The translations under genes and the position numbers were made by a program. The notes beneath the pieces were generated by a model. The model worked only from the letters and a program-made list of their open reading frames with translations. It was not told the origin of the DNA and searched no databases. This document shows positions 12,798 through 26,962 of a DNA stretch of 64,000 nucleotides, one piece after another. Each line of letters opens with the position of its first letter. Position 1 is the first letter of the stretch. This stretch comes from Vicia villosa (lineage: Eukaryota > Streptophyta > Magnoliopsida > Fabales > Fabaceae), in assembly GCF_029867415.1 (NCBI RefSeq), contig NW_026705399.1, positions 248,001 through 312,000 on the forward strand, given 5' to 3'.

Positions 12798-13204
12798 ATT
12801 GTCCCAGCTCGTATTTTAGTGAAAGTCGCCACCGCGCTTTATTGTTTTCAAAGGAAATAGGAAAATAACGAAATAAAACCCAAAGAATTTTCTAAATCAA
12901 AACTAATAAAATAAACAGAGATCTTAGGTTCAGGGTTTGGTTATGCAAGGGGAAGGTATTAGCACCCCTCACATCTGTAGTACTCTACAAGAACCTCTTT
13001 GAAAATATATATTATTGTTTTATTGTTATTGTTTTTGTTTTGTGAAATAGAGCGGGATGGTGAGAAAAGAATTTTAAAAGTGTGCTCGGTAAGACATCAC
13101 ATCTTGTGCCTACATACCCCATTTGTGCAATAGGCAAGTCATAGCATTTGTAGTTCCCCTTATAAGGAAAATAAAGAGCCAAAGTGGCAAAAATCTTTTT
13201 GGGT

Positions 13205-13445
13205 GTTGAGCTTTAACAATACACAACAGGTTTTTAAAATGCTAAGCTTTAACAATACTAAGCAAGTTTTAAAAGGAGCTAAACTTTAACAATACAAGGC
13301 AAGGATAATTTACAAGAGTGGTGATTGAGTTTTAACAATACAAAACCAAGTTGATTTAAAAAAATGGTTGAGTTTTAACAATACAAAACCAGGTTTTAAA
13401 ACAGGGGGAAAGTGCTAAGCTTTAACAATACATAGCACAAAGTAA
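13205..13445. repeat. Degenerate tandem repeat with core TTTAACAATAC
   Basis: Six copies of a unit centred on AGCTTTAACAATACA, with variable 30-60 bp spacing, each followed by an AGGTTTTAAAA-like stretch. They lie within the LTR's R-U5 section. Confidence 0.75.
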
Positions 13446-14320
13446 AAGAGAAGGGAAAGAGGGTGAGTACTTGACAACAATACTATCTCATTCCTCTGGA
13501 TTAGTAATAACAATGAGAAATCATACATTTCAAGTAAGCATTAAGGGTAAGCATCTCAAGTGGTGGGTTAGACATGGTGTGTGTATCATTGATACAATCA
13601 AAGTGAGTTAAGGATATCAAATGTATACAAATAAACTCAAGTATAAAAGTCTTATGAATAAAAGGGACGACATACCTCAAAGTCAATTATATCATGTATG
13701 TATGAATATGATGTAATGATCAAATGAATGAATATCTCATGTATGTGGGGTTAATCAACAATGTATATATATTAAGGGCAAAAGTATATAACAAAGGTAT
13801 ATATCACATGTATATGGATTAATCAAATATGTACACAAATAAATAACAAGGTATAATCATGGCAACAAGTCAATATTATCATGGTGTTGCATCAAGAATC
13901 AAAGGAAAAATCAATGGATCAAAATATTAGGGTTTTAGTATTTTTACCCTAAACTTCTTTACGTAGAAGCAACTAAATCCTAGGTGAAAATTAATGGAGA
14001 TCATGTTATTGTCCTCCAAGGAGGCTAAACTCAAACCTAAGGGAATCACACAAGTTTAATTAAAACATTTGGTAAAGAAAACATTTGAATTTTTTTTTTG
14101 ATTAAAAGACCTTTTAAAAGGTATAAAAGATACTATTTTGATTTAATTAAAAGATGATTAAATAAATAATATTTTTAGATTTTTAAAGTATATTCATAAA
14201 ATATATAACATAAGTGAAGAGTGTATAAAAAATAAAGCAAAAATAAATTAGCTTGATAGGTTGAATAAATAATCAAAGTTGTAAGAAAAAAAATAAAACT
14301 ACTGATAAAAAATTAGCTTT

Positions 14321-14388
14321 TGCAGCCAGGGGGACTTGAACGCACACCCTTCTCTTTACAAGCAAACCCTAGACCACTAGGCCACGCG
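14321..14388 (-). other. tRNA-like sequence in the minus-strand Ogre/Tat LTR
   Basis: Read on the minus strand: GCGCGTGGCCTAGTGGTCTA (box A TGGCCTAGTGGT), then GCGTTCAAGTCCCC (box B). The spacing is tRNA-like. It sits about 0.8 kb downstream of the LTR TATA box, the same relative place as 998-1066 in the other LTR, and shares the GCGCGTGGC leader with it. No complete acceptor stem is evident. Confidence 0.5.
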
Positions 14389-15200
14389 CATATGGTGATC
14401 ATGAGGTGCCTTCAGTGTTTATCCTTGACCAGCGGTACTACACTCTCATCCATTAAATAAACGCTTCCAAATATATATAATATAAATAATGTCCAAAATT
14501 CAAATTTCAGACTTCATCTTCAACCTTGAGAAACCATGATTTTTCAAAAAAAGATTTCCTTCAAAACTCAACCATTTTCAAAACTTTAAACATGAAAGTT
14601 TCTCAGTTTTTCAAGACGAATCCAACCATATATCTTTCATTCATTTATTTAAATTGCAGTGTTCTAGTTTTCCAGAAAACTACATAAACCCTAAATTTTC
14701 AAAATCAAATTAATTGATGTACACTAACAATAAATAACTAATTGAGGATTAATGATCCTCACATCATGCTAAACAAGATAGAATCGAGAATTACTCAAAA
14801 TGATACTCTTAACATGAAGTTCAAAGTTAGGTTTACTTACCTCTGAAGTGAGAACCGAAAGTTGCGTTAAAGCACTTATGGCTCTGTTGTGATGATTTGG
14901 ATAGCTTTAGTGGACTCCTAGGAAGCTTTTGCAATGCCTACTTTGGATTGAAAGTGCCTCAATTCCTGGACAACTCGAGTTGTAGAGATGAACAAGTGTG
15001 ATATTGAGATGTTAATGGAGGTGTTTCAGTTGAGGTTTGATGCTTACAAAAGATTCTATATGCTATATGGGATGTGTATGAATGATTAATTTGCAAAGAA
15101 CTTGCAAGGAGAAGGAAATTTGAAGAAATGGTCTGTGAGCTTGCAACAATGGAGTTTTGGAGCAAATTCTGGTGTGTTGAGTTCTGAGGCTTGGTTCTTT

Positions 15201-15210
15201 ATTTATAAAG
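15201..15210 (-). promoter_or_regulatory. TATA box of the minus-strand Ogre/Tat LTR
   Basis: CTTTATAAATAAAG on the minus strand, upstream of a C/A-rich leader. Confidence 0.45.
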
Positions 15211-17022
15211 GTTCCATATGGCTTACATAACTTGCAGAAATCAATCTCAATTCATTTGGAAGACTGGTTTGATCAATTGGTTTTTACAAGTTTCAAAAAA
15301 TATGGATTGCTTCTTGGTGAAGAAAGGAGTGAATCAAGGAATGTGCCATGTGTAACACCTCATTTCTACACGGCGAATATTATAAATATTAGAGTTATAA
15401 AATCCCAACATCCAAACAGAATGCTACATTTTACTTCTTAAAACAACGGCAATTATCGCATGCAAAAAGATACATAACACTATTAACTCGGATGAACGGA
15501 ACACGACATAATTAGTCTTCAAAAACAACTTTTAATTAAGCAGTGGAATTCATCATAATTCAACTCAAAAACATCATAGCATCTTAATCCAACATAGTTA
15601 GTTTCAAGCTGTAAAAATACTTCAACGGACAATTTAAAAATCCAACAACAATATAAATAGCAAAAACAATTAGTGTTCATCCCCCGAGTGTTACGTATCA
15701 GAGCGACAACACCGAATCGAACGGCCAAAGGTAATTAACCTTCATTTTTTATTATCTGCACATTACCAACATAGGGGTAACATTCAAACATAAGGGGTGA
15801 GAAATCATAATCAATAATCAAAGACAAATACTGCAAGGTAGGATATCAACACATAATACATTCTACATAATCTCAATCACAATGTATCAATTACACTCTC
15901 GTGCCCAACACACCAATCAATCACAACTCAATAATTATAATTCAACAAATATACACATGACTCGTTATGTAACGCAATTTGTCTATGCAACTTTATGCAT
16001 ATGCATGTGGTACCATACCATCAAAAATTTGTTCACTCAAGAATCGGGTTCACCCTACTCGAACCCCTAATCCACCCTGCTCGGATTTGGTACAGGTCAC
16101 CAATCCACACTGCTCAGATCACAACTCGTCTTTTTCATCAACAACAACGACATCATGAATGCATGTCAAAACACATCAATGCAACAACAAAATAAGATTT
16201 AAAGTCTCCTCCCGACAATAAACAACATGCATTGACCCACGATAATAGTTCACCCTACTTGAACTATTATCCCATAACACAACAGCAACTTTAATATCAT
16301 TCAACATCACATACTCATCATCAGTCAACCACCATAACAATATACTTATAAAATCAACAAGTATTCAATTAGAAAGCATAATAATCAGGCACAACACTAT
16401 CATTTTCCTATACACAACCATCTCTCATCAAAATTAATAAAATCAACAAAAATAATTTTAATCCTTTAAATCACTCCAAGCAACCCTTAACACTACCCAA
16501 CAGTAGCCAACAATCTCGAAAACTCAAAAGAATCGAAAATAACATTTTTATAAATTCAAAACATCTCAACAAAATATTTTCATTAATTTATTCTATATTA
16601 TTAACTTGTAAAAAGTTATAACAATATATAATTATAATTCGACTGAGTTTCCAAGAAACTATAAACAACTCTACAATAATCCCTACAGCTCTAAAGTGTC
16701 CAAAAATACTCTACTGACAACTCCTACATATAAGGGTAACTCTTATGAACCTAATTGGCTAATGATATGACTCAAGTAATAATAAAACAACTCTAAAGGG
16801 TCAAATACCTTCAATTTTAATATTTCTAACGCATCAGATTTAACTCTAAACATCTCGGAAGTAACTCTGACAGCCATATTGACAACTCTAACAACTCTAT
16901 TGACAACCCTAACAACTCTATTGACAATTCTATCGGACTTGAGAATAACTTAAATTGGTCAAATAATTTAAATATTCATCTCTCACTCCAAATTTCCAAG
17001 ATTATTATACTGATAATGCTAA

Positions 17023-17159
<137 letters not shown>

Positions 17160-17300
17160 ATATACTAAAGAATAATTATATACTAGTGAACCTGCAACAT
17201 GATTTTCGATTAACTTATTTTTGCCGCTACAATATACGTTTCATTGGTTTCCAATTAACTTATATTTTGCGGCTACGGTATACATTTCATTGGTAGATTC

Positions 17301-18197
<897 letters not shown>

Positions 18198-20559
18198 GTA
18201 GATTCTATCAATTTGCTCCCTACCCACCACTTTATTATGTCTATCAAAAGAGCATTGGCGCTACAGGATTCAGATGGAAAAGAGAAACAACATGTGTATT
18301 AATGATGCAATATATATTGATGAGAGTGTAGCACTACAGTACACTCAAATATATAACGACAATACTAATAACGAAGCAGCATATAATGAAAAGTGACGCT
18401 ATTGAAAAAGTACCGTCTTACAAATATCGGTACCAAATTATATGCATCAAATTATACAAAATTAACCCCACTAAAATCATCAAAACATCAATTTCTCATA
18501 TAACACATAATTATCAATATCATCACACAATATTAACAAATATCAACAGGTTCAAGAAAACAACAATACAATACAAAAGCACTCAATAATCACATTAAAA
18601 AGGTTTTAGGATAAACCTTTTGGCCACAATCATACGATCAAAATAAGAATAAAAACATATAATTCATCAAAATCATCATCCCTATTGGAGGTTAAGGACT
18701 CATCTACCCTACCTGTCATGCATATGCCCTTTTTATTAAAAGTTATTCTCCCCTTACCTCAAAATCGATCGTACCTCACTCTCTTTCTTAGATCGCTTCC
18801 CTTAGGGTTTTCTGCAACTTTCTCTTTTTTCCAAATTCTACGTACTGATGATAAAAAAAACTATAACTCTAGGTTATACTCCTAATTATATACTTAGGGT
18901 AAATATAGTAATAATTATAATTTCTCCCCTCATTTACTAACACTTTTACTGCTTTCCCTCCTCTATTTCTCATAAATCACGATTTGACTTAATAGAGCTT
19001 CTATTTTACACTTAATCAAGTAAAAAACTATTATTTTAATTATTAAAATAAACTCTAATAATTTTAATTAGACTCTACTAGCCTCTAGTTATCCTTTACA
19101 CCCTCATCTCGGGTTCATACACACTCATTGTCAATATTAATCTAATTATCACAACTAATAATTAAATTAAAATACACATAAACCATAATTAATCAAATAA
19201 AATTATAATTTAAATATCGAAGTGTTACACCATGCTTTGTTGAGATTAGGGGACTAATTCTAAGGTTTAAATGGAGCAATATCCAAGAAAAATCAGTTTA
19301 GCAAACTTTAATCAAGAGTGATTGAGAAAAGTTGATCTTTATCAAAATGGCTAAGTGGCTTTTTGCAATTTCATTCACAAATGGTATAATGCAATGTACA
19401 ATATCTCAAATTTTTGCGTAACTCATGAAGTATTTGTGTAAGTATCAGATTATGGAGAGATTTAGAGGTTATATAGGCTGCAAAAGAGATTTGTAGAGGT
19501 ATGGCTTTGGTTTGGACTTGATTATGAACATGAAGATGGACCTCTAATGCAATTCCATGGTGCCTTCTTTTTAAATTCGAATCTCCCAGCTCACACATGC
19601 TATGAATGAGTTTTTGGACTTTTTGGAAAGTTGAGGTTGCATACTTCAACTTCCTTGCTGGTTGTTTGAAGAGATTCATCTTGGATCATAGGAAAAAATG
19701 GACATAAACTTTGGAGAAAAATTTGTCTTAACACTTAGAAAAAATTCTAAGTGTTTGACAACTTTGAAGTCCTAACTTGATCACTCCATAACTTTGAATC
19801 CTTCATTTTTTGGGAACTCATCCTCAAGGACAAAGCTATTGTATGAACTTTTCTCTTCAATTCAATCTTTGGAGCATAAAAAATGGTGACTTGATGAAGA
19901 AGTTACAAGCTTTCAAATTTGAGCACTTGAACATGTAAAATCTTCATAACTTAGAAAAAATTCCGTAAACCCTAATTTTGACTTTAAAGACTTTTGATTG
20001 GTTTTCTTGATTAAATTGGATCAAATGACTTCAATAATCATATTTTCATGATCCTTGATATTAGAAGTCCATAGTTGACCAAAATTCCCAAAAGTCAAAG
20101 GCAAACCTTGAACAGTTGACTTTTGCCAGTTGAATTGCATTCTTCCCAATACCAATTTAATCAAGTTCTTCTAATAAATGAATAATATGATTGGGTTATA
20201 ATGAAGTAATTTTGATCCCTGAATCATTTTTTAAGCCATAAGACCATGCTTTGACCAAAAGTCAACTTCCTCTAAGAATTATGTCAAAACCTTAATTGGT
20301 GTACCGGATGAATTTGAAAGTTGTTGATCTTGATTTGAAGCATTCTTGAGCTTGAATGTTGATGATGGGAAACACTTGAGCATATGAGAAGCTTAAGACC
20401 CCTTTGATAATCTCAAAACCCTAATTTACTGAGCCTTCTTGATCAGTCACCTATCTTGTGAAACAAGCAAATAAGCAAACACATTTTTTTTTGTATATTT
20501 TGAAGTTAGCAAATGATCCATGAATGATTTTATATGAGATGAATGATGATAATGTTGAT

Positions 20560-22900
20560 TGTAACACACCATTTAAATATCTAGTCATTTGTGTTTTAAT
20601 TATAATTATTGATTGGGTTGTAATAAGGCTACGGGCACTAGTAAGAGGGTATACTATGAGTTAAGGGGTTAGCTAATTATTAAGGTAGTGTTGCTCCCTA
20701 AAGGGTTAAATAAGTTTTTGGTCCCTATAAATATTGCAGTTTTATTTTTAGTCCTTCCTTAGTTTTGGCAATGGTTTTAATTGGTTTTGGCAACGGTTTT
20801 TTTTGTAAAAACTGTTGCCTAAAGGCAGGAAGGACTAAAAATGAAAACTGCAATATTTATAGGGACCAAAAACTTATTTAACCCATAATAAAATAATAGT
20901 AAGGGGATACTAATAGTGAATAATATAAGTTATTATTATTCTTGTTATTATTATTATTCATATTATTATTAGTATTATTGGGATAAATAACTAAATATTA
21001 GAATAATAAGGAATTAGAGAAAAAAGGGAGAGAAGAGAAAAGTTAGAATTTATTCTACGTGAAAAGAGAAAGAGGAGTGCTAGGGAAAGGAAGAGAGAAG
21101 CAACTATTTTCACTATTTCCGAGGGATCAAAGCTTGGAATTGAGGTAAGGGGGAGAATGAGTTCTTTTAATGGTGATTGAACATGAGAGGATAGTGAGGG
21201 TTCCTTCCCCTCTTAGGATTTTGGTATTTTATATGAATTCTAAAATTGTCTGTATGTTTGTGTGATTGTTGGATAAATTCCATTATTGTGTTAAGTGGGT
21301 GTGATGAATTGTGGTTGAATTTCAATTGTATGTTGTTCCTATTGATATGATGGAATTGATGTTGTGTAAGTGCAAAGCATGATGAATTGGATATATGAAT
21401 GATTATATAATTGTTGTGTGTTAATAGGAAAATAGACCGGTAATTGAAATTGTGTTTTGTTTTGATAAAATCGGGGTTTTGGGACATGTCGGGACTAAAA
21501 GCGTACTTGGTAAATATGTAGAAAACTCCTTCTGATTCAGTAGTAACCGTTTACCAGTTTTGAGGTAACCGATTACCTCATTAAAATTTAACATTTTTGG
21601 AGTCAAGTAACTGGTTACTTGAAATGAATTAACCGGTTACCACATAAGCTTTTTTGCGTGGGTTGGCTACTGTAATGGGTAGTAACTGGTTATCAATTTT
21701 GAGGTAACCCATTATCACTGAGTTAAAACAAATATTTTTAAAACTTTAAAAATTCGTATATTGAGTTGTGTGTGTCAGAGTGACACGCCGTACAAACCAT
21801 TAGAAAGCTGATTTAACGTACTTTCCTCTAAAATTATTTTCATGTCAGATTTCCAACGCTTCGACACATTTGTGGGTGTTATCGTATTCTGTGAACTTCG
21901 ACGAGTATGTGAATTGGGTACGAAATTGACTCGTACAAACATGTGATGAACTTGTGATATTTAATTGATGTTTTTGCGATTATTTTGTGGTGAATTGTGA
22001 CAACTTGAATTGTATGATTTTCTTGTGTCTTGGAGTAATTCAGAAGGAGAATTACGGTGATCAGGAGGATCATGGTGTGCATAATATTATTATGCTTGTG
22101 TTTGTGATGTGTCATGCATTCATATCATTATGTGGAGATCAGTCTAGGTGGAAATCCATGATGGGTTCCTAGTCTCTTCCAGACTCTCAGGATAGAGTCA
22201 TGTTGAGATAAGTCATAGTTCAGGGGAACGCTTAAGACTTATCCAGATTCCAACGGTAATCAGGTTTAATATATTTGAACCGTATTGTTTGTGTTAGTAC
22301 CGCATGCATAGTGTCGTGATGGATGAATCACTTTGCATAAATGATTGAATTGTGCATAGTGAATGTGTGGAATGTTGTTATGTGATATAAGTGTGTATGT
22401 TATTTGCTGTGTTGTTTTGTGAATACTACTCCTTAGCATGTGATATTCACCAATAATTATTTGAATCAAATTCTAACCCTTTTTCTGTTGTTGTATTTGT
22501 GCTTCTTCGGAAGTACAGATAATCCAGGTACTTGAGTAAGTAGGGAGTTTGTGTTGTTCGGTCGAGTCTTAGAAGTCGCTCTGATACGTAACACGAGGAA
22601 ACATGGGATTATTTTACTTGTGTTGTTTTGTTTTTTTCATTGTTACGTATCTTGTTTTGTTGGATTTGTGTTAAACCATGGGTTGGTGGCGTTTATTTAG
22701 TTTAGGCCATGGAGCCATTGAAATAATTTAACTTTGAACTTCCCCTAGTTGATTAAATTACTGAGCAATAAAAGATGAAGTGACTTAATACTTCATGATG
22801 TTTTACGGGATGTGACATTCCTACTTGTGTAACTCTGATTATTTCGTGAAAATTTATTTTTGTTAATTATAATTGAGTAATGGGGAAGCAGGGTGTTACA
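20560..22900 (+). mobile_element. Tekay-like (chromovirus) 5' LTR
   Basis: TGTAACACACC...GGGTGTTACA ends, followed directly by a primer-binding site. It shares the GATACGTAACAC block with the solo LTR at 15351-19229. About 2.3 kb, including a nested foldback MITE. The internal region is nearly all missing, because unrelated sequence begins at 22963. Confidence 0.65.
20703..20884. mobile_element. Foldback MITE nested in the LTR
   Basis: About 57-bp inverted arms begin GGGTTAAATAAGTTTTTGGT and mirror at the right end (...ACTTATTTAACCC), with roughly 65 bp between them. This GGGTTAAATA..TTTTTGGTCC type terminus is familiar from legume genomes. No convincing target duplication was found. Confidence 0.7.
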
Positions 22901-22920
22901 ATTGGTATCGAGCAGGTCGG
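22901..22920 (+). other. Primer-binding site, initiator-Met tRNA type
   Basis: ATTGGTATCGAGCAGG directly follows the LTR end. It resembles the TGGTATCAGAGC site complementary to the initiator methionine tRNA 3' end, with one base missing. Only about 60 bp of internal sequence survives after it. Confidence 0.55.
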
Positions 22921-22962
22921 CCTTTCTGGCCAAGTAGTCAAGTCAATCTTGTCTGACAGTGG

Positions 22963-24375
22963 TGTCATATCCCAAAATTTACCCTATTTATTTTAATATA
23001 GTGACTTTTTTTTTATAAGAGGCGTGTACAAAAAATGGGGGCGCTAATGGGCTTAACATTGTAATTGTTAAAGCCCATTCTTAAGAATCATATAATTCAA
23101 AGGTGGGAGTTTATTTTCTTTAGAAAATTATATTAGGTTTTAAGCCCATTAGAGTTAATTAAAAAAATAGAAACCATGACCTTACCTTTTCAAATTAAAA
23201 CAAACTAATTTCCTAAATCTAATCAATTTGAATAATAAATATTAATTAAAAAAAAGTGTCAAAATTTAGTATCAAAGGGGCGCTTATTATCCTTATTTTT
23301 AGGCTAGTTTTTTTTGTTTTATTTTTATGATAATAAACCAACATAAAAAATATAAATTAGGATGACTTTTTCTACTATAAAAATTAGCATTAGTATTGTG
23401 ATATTATTTTAAGTAATTACATTAATTATTATTAAACAAATAATATTATAATTGTTTTAATCTCTTCAACGGTTCAACCTCTATTTATCAAGTTCAAATA
23501 TGGTTATTATTAATTAACAATTGTATTTATCAAGTTCAAATATGGTTATTATTAATTAACAATTGTATTAATATCTAATTGCACTATAATTATATTATAT
23601 TATTAACCATTTTATACTACAGTTACGGTAAAAAAAAATGCTTTATACAAATCCAACTTTTTTATCATATATCAATAATATTTTTTTATTAAAAATTATT
23701 ATTATTTATATTATTATTGGTTATTATTATAATTTTAACTTAGTTAATATAATATAGGTTTATATATATTCTTTTAATTAACATTTAGGAATAATTGACT
23801 AAGTCAACTAACCCTTCCTTCTTCAACCTCTAAGAACGGCGGCCACCATCACCAACACAAACCCTAAATTACAACGCTAACTTCAACTCTTTTTTCCCGT
23901 TAACTTCAACTCTTTTTTGCAACATTAAATGGTTTGCGTGTTTGTCTCATCTTTTGTTTTCTAACAAGGATTTGCATGTGGATAGCTTCTTCAATCAATC
24001 TTGGGAATTGCGCTTTTGGAGTGTTGTAGCCGTTTTACTAATGATTATGTCTTTAACGGCTTTATTTTGAATCAGACTTCGTGATCTTCTGATCAGCCAT
24101 GCATTTCAGCTTCTGTTGTAGATATATTCTTTCGTGATCTTCTATTCATCTTTGTATTTCAAGTTCTGTTGTAGGTATATTCGCAGCGGTTTGGTGCAGT
24201 ATTAGAAGTTTCCTTGAAGACTTGAGTATCTCTTGCATTTATCCAGCTTTACATTTATTCCAAGTTCTGATTGTGCTGGTACTGGTACATCTTCTGAAAT
24301 CAGAAATATATAATTAAAGTACCATGTTTGCTTCTACAAAATTTATTTGTTTGTTATCATTAAAACACTAAAAAT
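22963..24375 (+). mobile_element. Probable start of another long LTR (TGTCATATCCCAAAATTT end)
   Basis: The sequence switches abruptly at 22963 to TGTCATATCCCAAAATTTAC, very like the start of the Ogre/Tat LTR read from 59866 on the minus strand (TGTTGCACCCCAAAATTTGC). The following 1.4 kb is AT-rich, non-coding and contains GTCAACTAACCC-type motifs near 23800. The right boundary is undefined and family membership is inference. Confidence 0.35.
23478..23567. repeat. 45-bp tandem duplication
   Basis: Two adjacent identical 45-bp copies, each containing TTTATCAAGTTCAAATATGG. Confidence 0.85.
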
Positions 24376-24389
24376 ATGATTAGAACCAA

Positions 24390-25159
24390 ACTATGTTCTA
24401 ACAGAAGGGTGCCGATTTTTTCAGTTCCCAAAACCTTCTTAGGAGTGACTTCCTTAATCATCACTTCAGCCACCTTCTTAGGAACTTCTTCAGTCAGCTC
24501 CAATTCTTTCAAACTGGCTGAAGAACCCTCACCTTCTACCTCCTCTTCATCTGATCCTCCTCATCATCAGCTTCCTTATTCTCTGAATTCTCCTCCACCT
24601 CCTCGTCCACAGAGTTTGCATTTTCTTCTTCCTCTTCCTCTGAAGAGTCATAAACAGTCAAGTCATAAGTCTTCTACCCTTCTTTTTCAGTCTCTCCATC
24701 TTTCTTCTTTTTGTTCACCTTCACCTCTTTAATCACTCCACTCATTCCAGCCTTATTAACTTCTTCCTCCTCAGCCAAGGGAAGGGATTTCTCCCTTTTA
24801 GGTGCTTCTGCATGAATCTCTTTGTGATCCTTGGCTGCTTGTTTAATCAACTCATCAAGGTCCTCATCATCCTCAACTTCATCATTGGTTTTCTTCGGTA
24901 TCATTTCTTTCTTACCTTTCTTCTTCAGCTTCTCAGGAAAGATACCCTGAGACATGATTGATGCTGACCCACTTGGCTCCTTCAGCTTCTTCACCTCTTT
25001 AGCCTTATTCCCTTTTGTTTTCTCACTCTCCTCAGTGATTATCTTATTTTCCTCTTCTCCGTCCATCCCCAATATGTGATCTGGGAATGGAGGAGCTTCT
25101 TCAGCTGAGTCTTGAAGGGTTTTCCCCTGACTAAACAAGTCTTGATGTAATTTCCTCAT
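24390..25159 (-). pseudogene. Acidic/Lys-rich ORF remnant, probably retroelement-associated
   Basis: On the minus strand 25159-24674 is open for 161 codons, starting MRKLHQDLFSQGKTLQDS, with long charged low-complexity stretches (EEENK, EVEDDEDLDELI, KVNKKKKDGE). After a TAG, coding character continues in shifted frames (SSEEEEEENANSVDEEVEEN, then KELELTEEVPKKVAEVM) down to about 24390. This implies a longer protein broken by a stop and a frameshift. Acidic, K/E-rich regions of this kind occur in accessory or envelope-like ORFs of plant LTR retrotransposons and plant-transposon domain proteins. No catalytic motif is visible and the family is not established. Confidence 0.4.
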
Positions 25160-25553
25160 GATGTGATCACTTATGAATAATCAAATTCCACAACTGATTA
25201 TCATTATTGGAACATCCTTAATGCTAAATGCTGACTTGCAAATAAAATTGTTCCTTCAATATGGTAATTCTAATGCAATGTCCATGCAAGTTTTGGAATC
25301 AAAATTTGTTATTGAGACAACATTGTGATGTACAGTGAATGGATCAATGGTCAGAACACAATGTTGGTCTATAAAATCAAAGTGTGAAAATGGTAATGCA
25401 AGAACATGATATACTTGAAGATGGTTAGAAAGTATCTTTGATAGCAATTTAACATAATTTTGATGTAGTATTTAAATAAAATTTGCTTCAATTTGGTTTT
25501 TTAAGGGTTGTAATGTGGCTTTGTTCACAACTTTTTTTGAATAAAAGAATTAT
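25160..25553. other. Unassigned AT-rich sequence
   Basis: No gene, repeat or terminal signature recognised. Confidence 0.4.
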
Positions 25554-25556
25554 AAA

Positions 25557-25665
25557 CAGGGGTGTTTAAAATCGAACCAGCCCAATAGAAATTCTCTAAC
25601 CGAACCAAACCAAATCGAAACTGCAAAAAATCGCATTTGGGTCGGATATGTTTGGACAATTTTTT
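25557..25665. mobile_element. Truncated hAT-like element, left end
   Basis: Begins CAGGGGTGTTTAAAATCGAA and continues with words (CCAGCCCAATAGAAA, CCGAACCAAACCAAATCG) shared with the complete element at 61489-62211. The right portion is lost. Confidence 0.6.
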
Positions 25666-25734
25666 AACAATTATTTGAATTGTTGTATAAGATTAATGAG
25701 GGTAAAGGAAAAATAATCAATCCCATATTTTATA

Positions 25735-26033
25735 ATAAACTCTTATGTATACCACAACAATTTTGATATACACCTGTAGTGAAATGTAATTTTTTAAAGC
25801 ATTTTGATTTTGGTTGCAGCTAGGTATTGAACCCATGACCCTACATTTATGACAACAGTTGTTTAAACTAATCGTTGTGATAGGTAGCACGCTACATATA
25901 TAGTTTATCACAACGGACGCGCAATCGTAATGGAAATCATCGTACATACAATCACATCTTACCTCACAATGGTTGGTCAGTCGTTGTGGTAAGACTTCTT
26001 CAACCATTGTGGTATCACTTTTCCGTAGTAGTG
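25735..26033 (-). mobile_element. CACTA-type element fragment
   Basis: Read on the minus strand it begins CACTACTACGGAAAAGTG, a CACTA-type terminus, followed by subterminal CCACAA(T/C)GG-like words in both orientations (25920-26020). A tRNA-like T-arm sequence (GGGTTCAATACC, about 25826-25838) lies inside. The other end is not clear. Confidence 0.45.
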
Positions 26034-26519
26034 AACATTGTTCCACATACTTTTGCGGCGACAGTGTTGTGTTCGGCTAATCGAGCATATTTTGATTCGG
26101 CCATGGATTTTACGAGATCGATTGATTGTTTAAATAAGAATGAAATTGATCGTTGCTAAATTACGGTTGGAAAATAGTGATTACTCACAAAGATTCGAGG
26201 GAATTAGATGTCGATTCTCACAAACAGTGTCAATGATGTGCTATGGAACTAGGAGTAAGGAACAAGATCGAAGCAAGATCTTTTGATGCCGTGGTGAATT
26301 TTCCATTACAATGGAATAAGATGGACATGCAAGGTTAACATTTTAACACATAACTTAGTGAAGTATTATATAGAAGCAATTTAGAGTGAAAATGAAAAAG
26401 ATAACTAAAATTTGCATTTATTGAGCTTATATGTGGTGAGCAGTGAAAACTACCCCTATTTAACCCGACACATTTTGTGAATTGTCGTTAAATAAAATGA
26501 GATGGTGGGAAAGAGATCA
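26034..26519. other. Unassigned intergenic sequence
   Basis: No open frame or repeat recognised between the CACTA fragment and the LINE 3' end. Confidence 0.4.
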
Positions 26520-26962
26520 ATTTTTTTTTGAAACAGCAAAGCAAAATGATATAAAAATGACAAGGCATGAGACATGCCATAATCCTTACAATAAAGAGAT
26601 GTGGTATCAAGCTAAAACATCCCAGCCAAGAAGCCACTGAATTGCTACAAAACTTAAACAAGATAGTAACTAAGGAAACACCAAAACTAAACAGCAACAA
26701 TACATCCTTGTCCCAAACACCACTTACTAGCAGACCACCCATAACAAAGAACATAAAACTTTAAAACTGCTACATAGAACCAAAAACAATGCTGATTCCA
26801 AAAAGCCTCGAACCGCACCGATCTAAATGATTGACAACAACCAGAAACTTCAACCACCAAAGCAGAGAGGAATGCTGCCAGTGGTGCTTTGCAATATATA
26901 GCAGAACCTGGGAAGACAGAAAATTAACAGGGCCACAACCGAAGCGGAACCGAAAAAACAGC

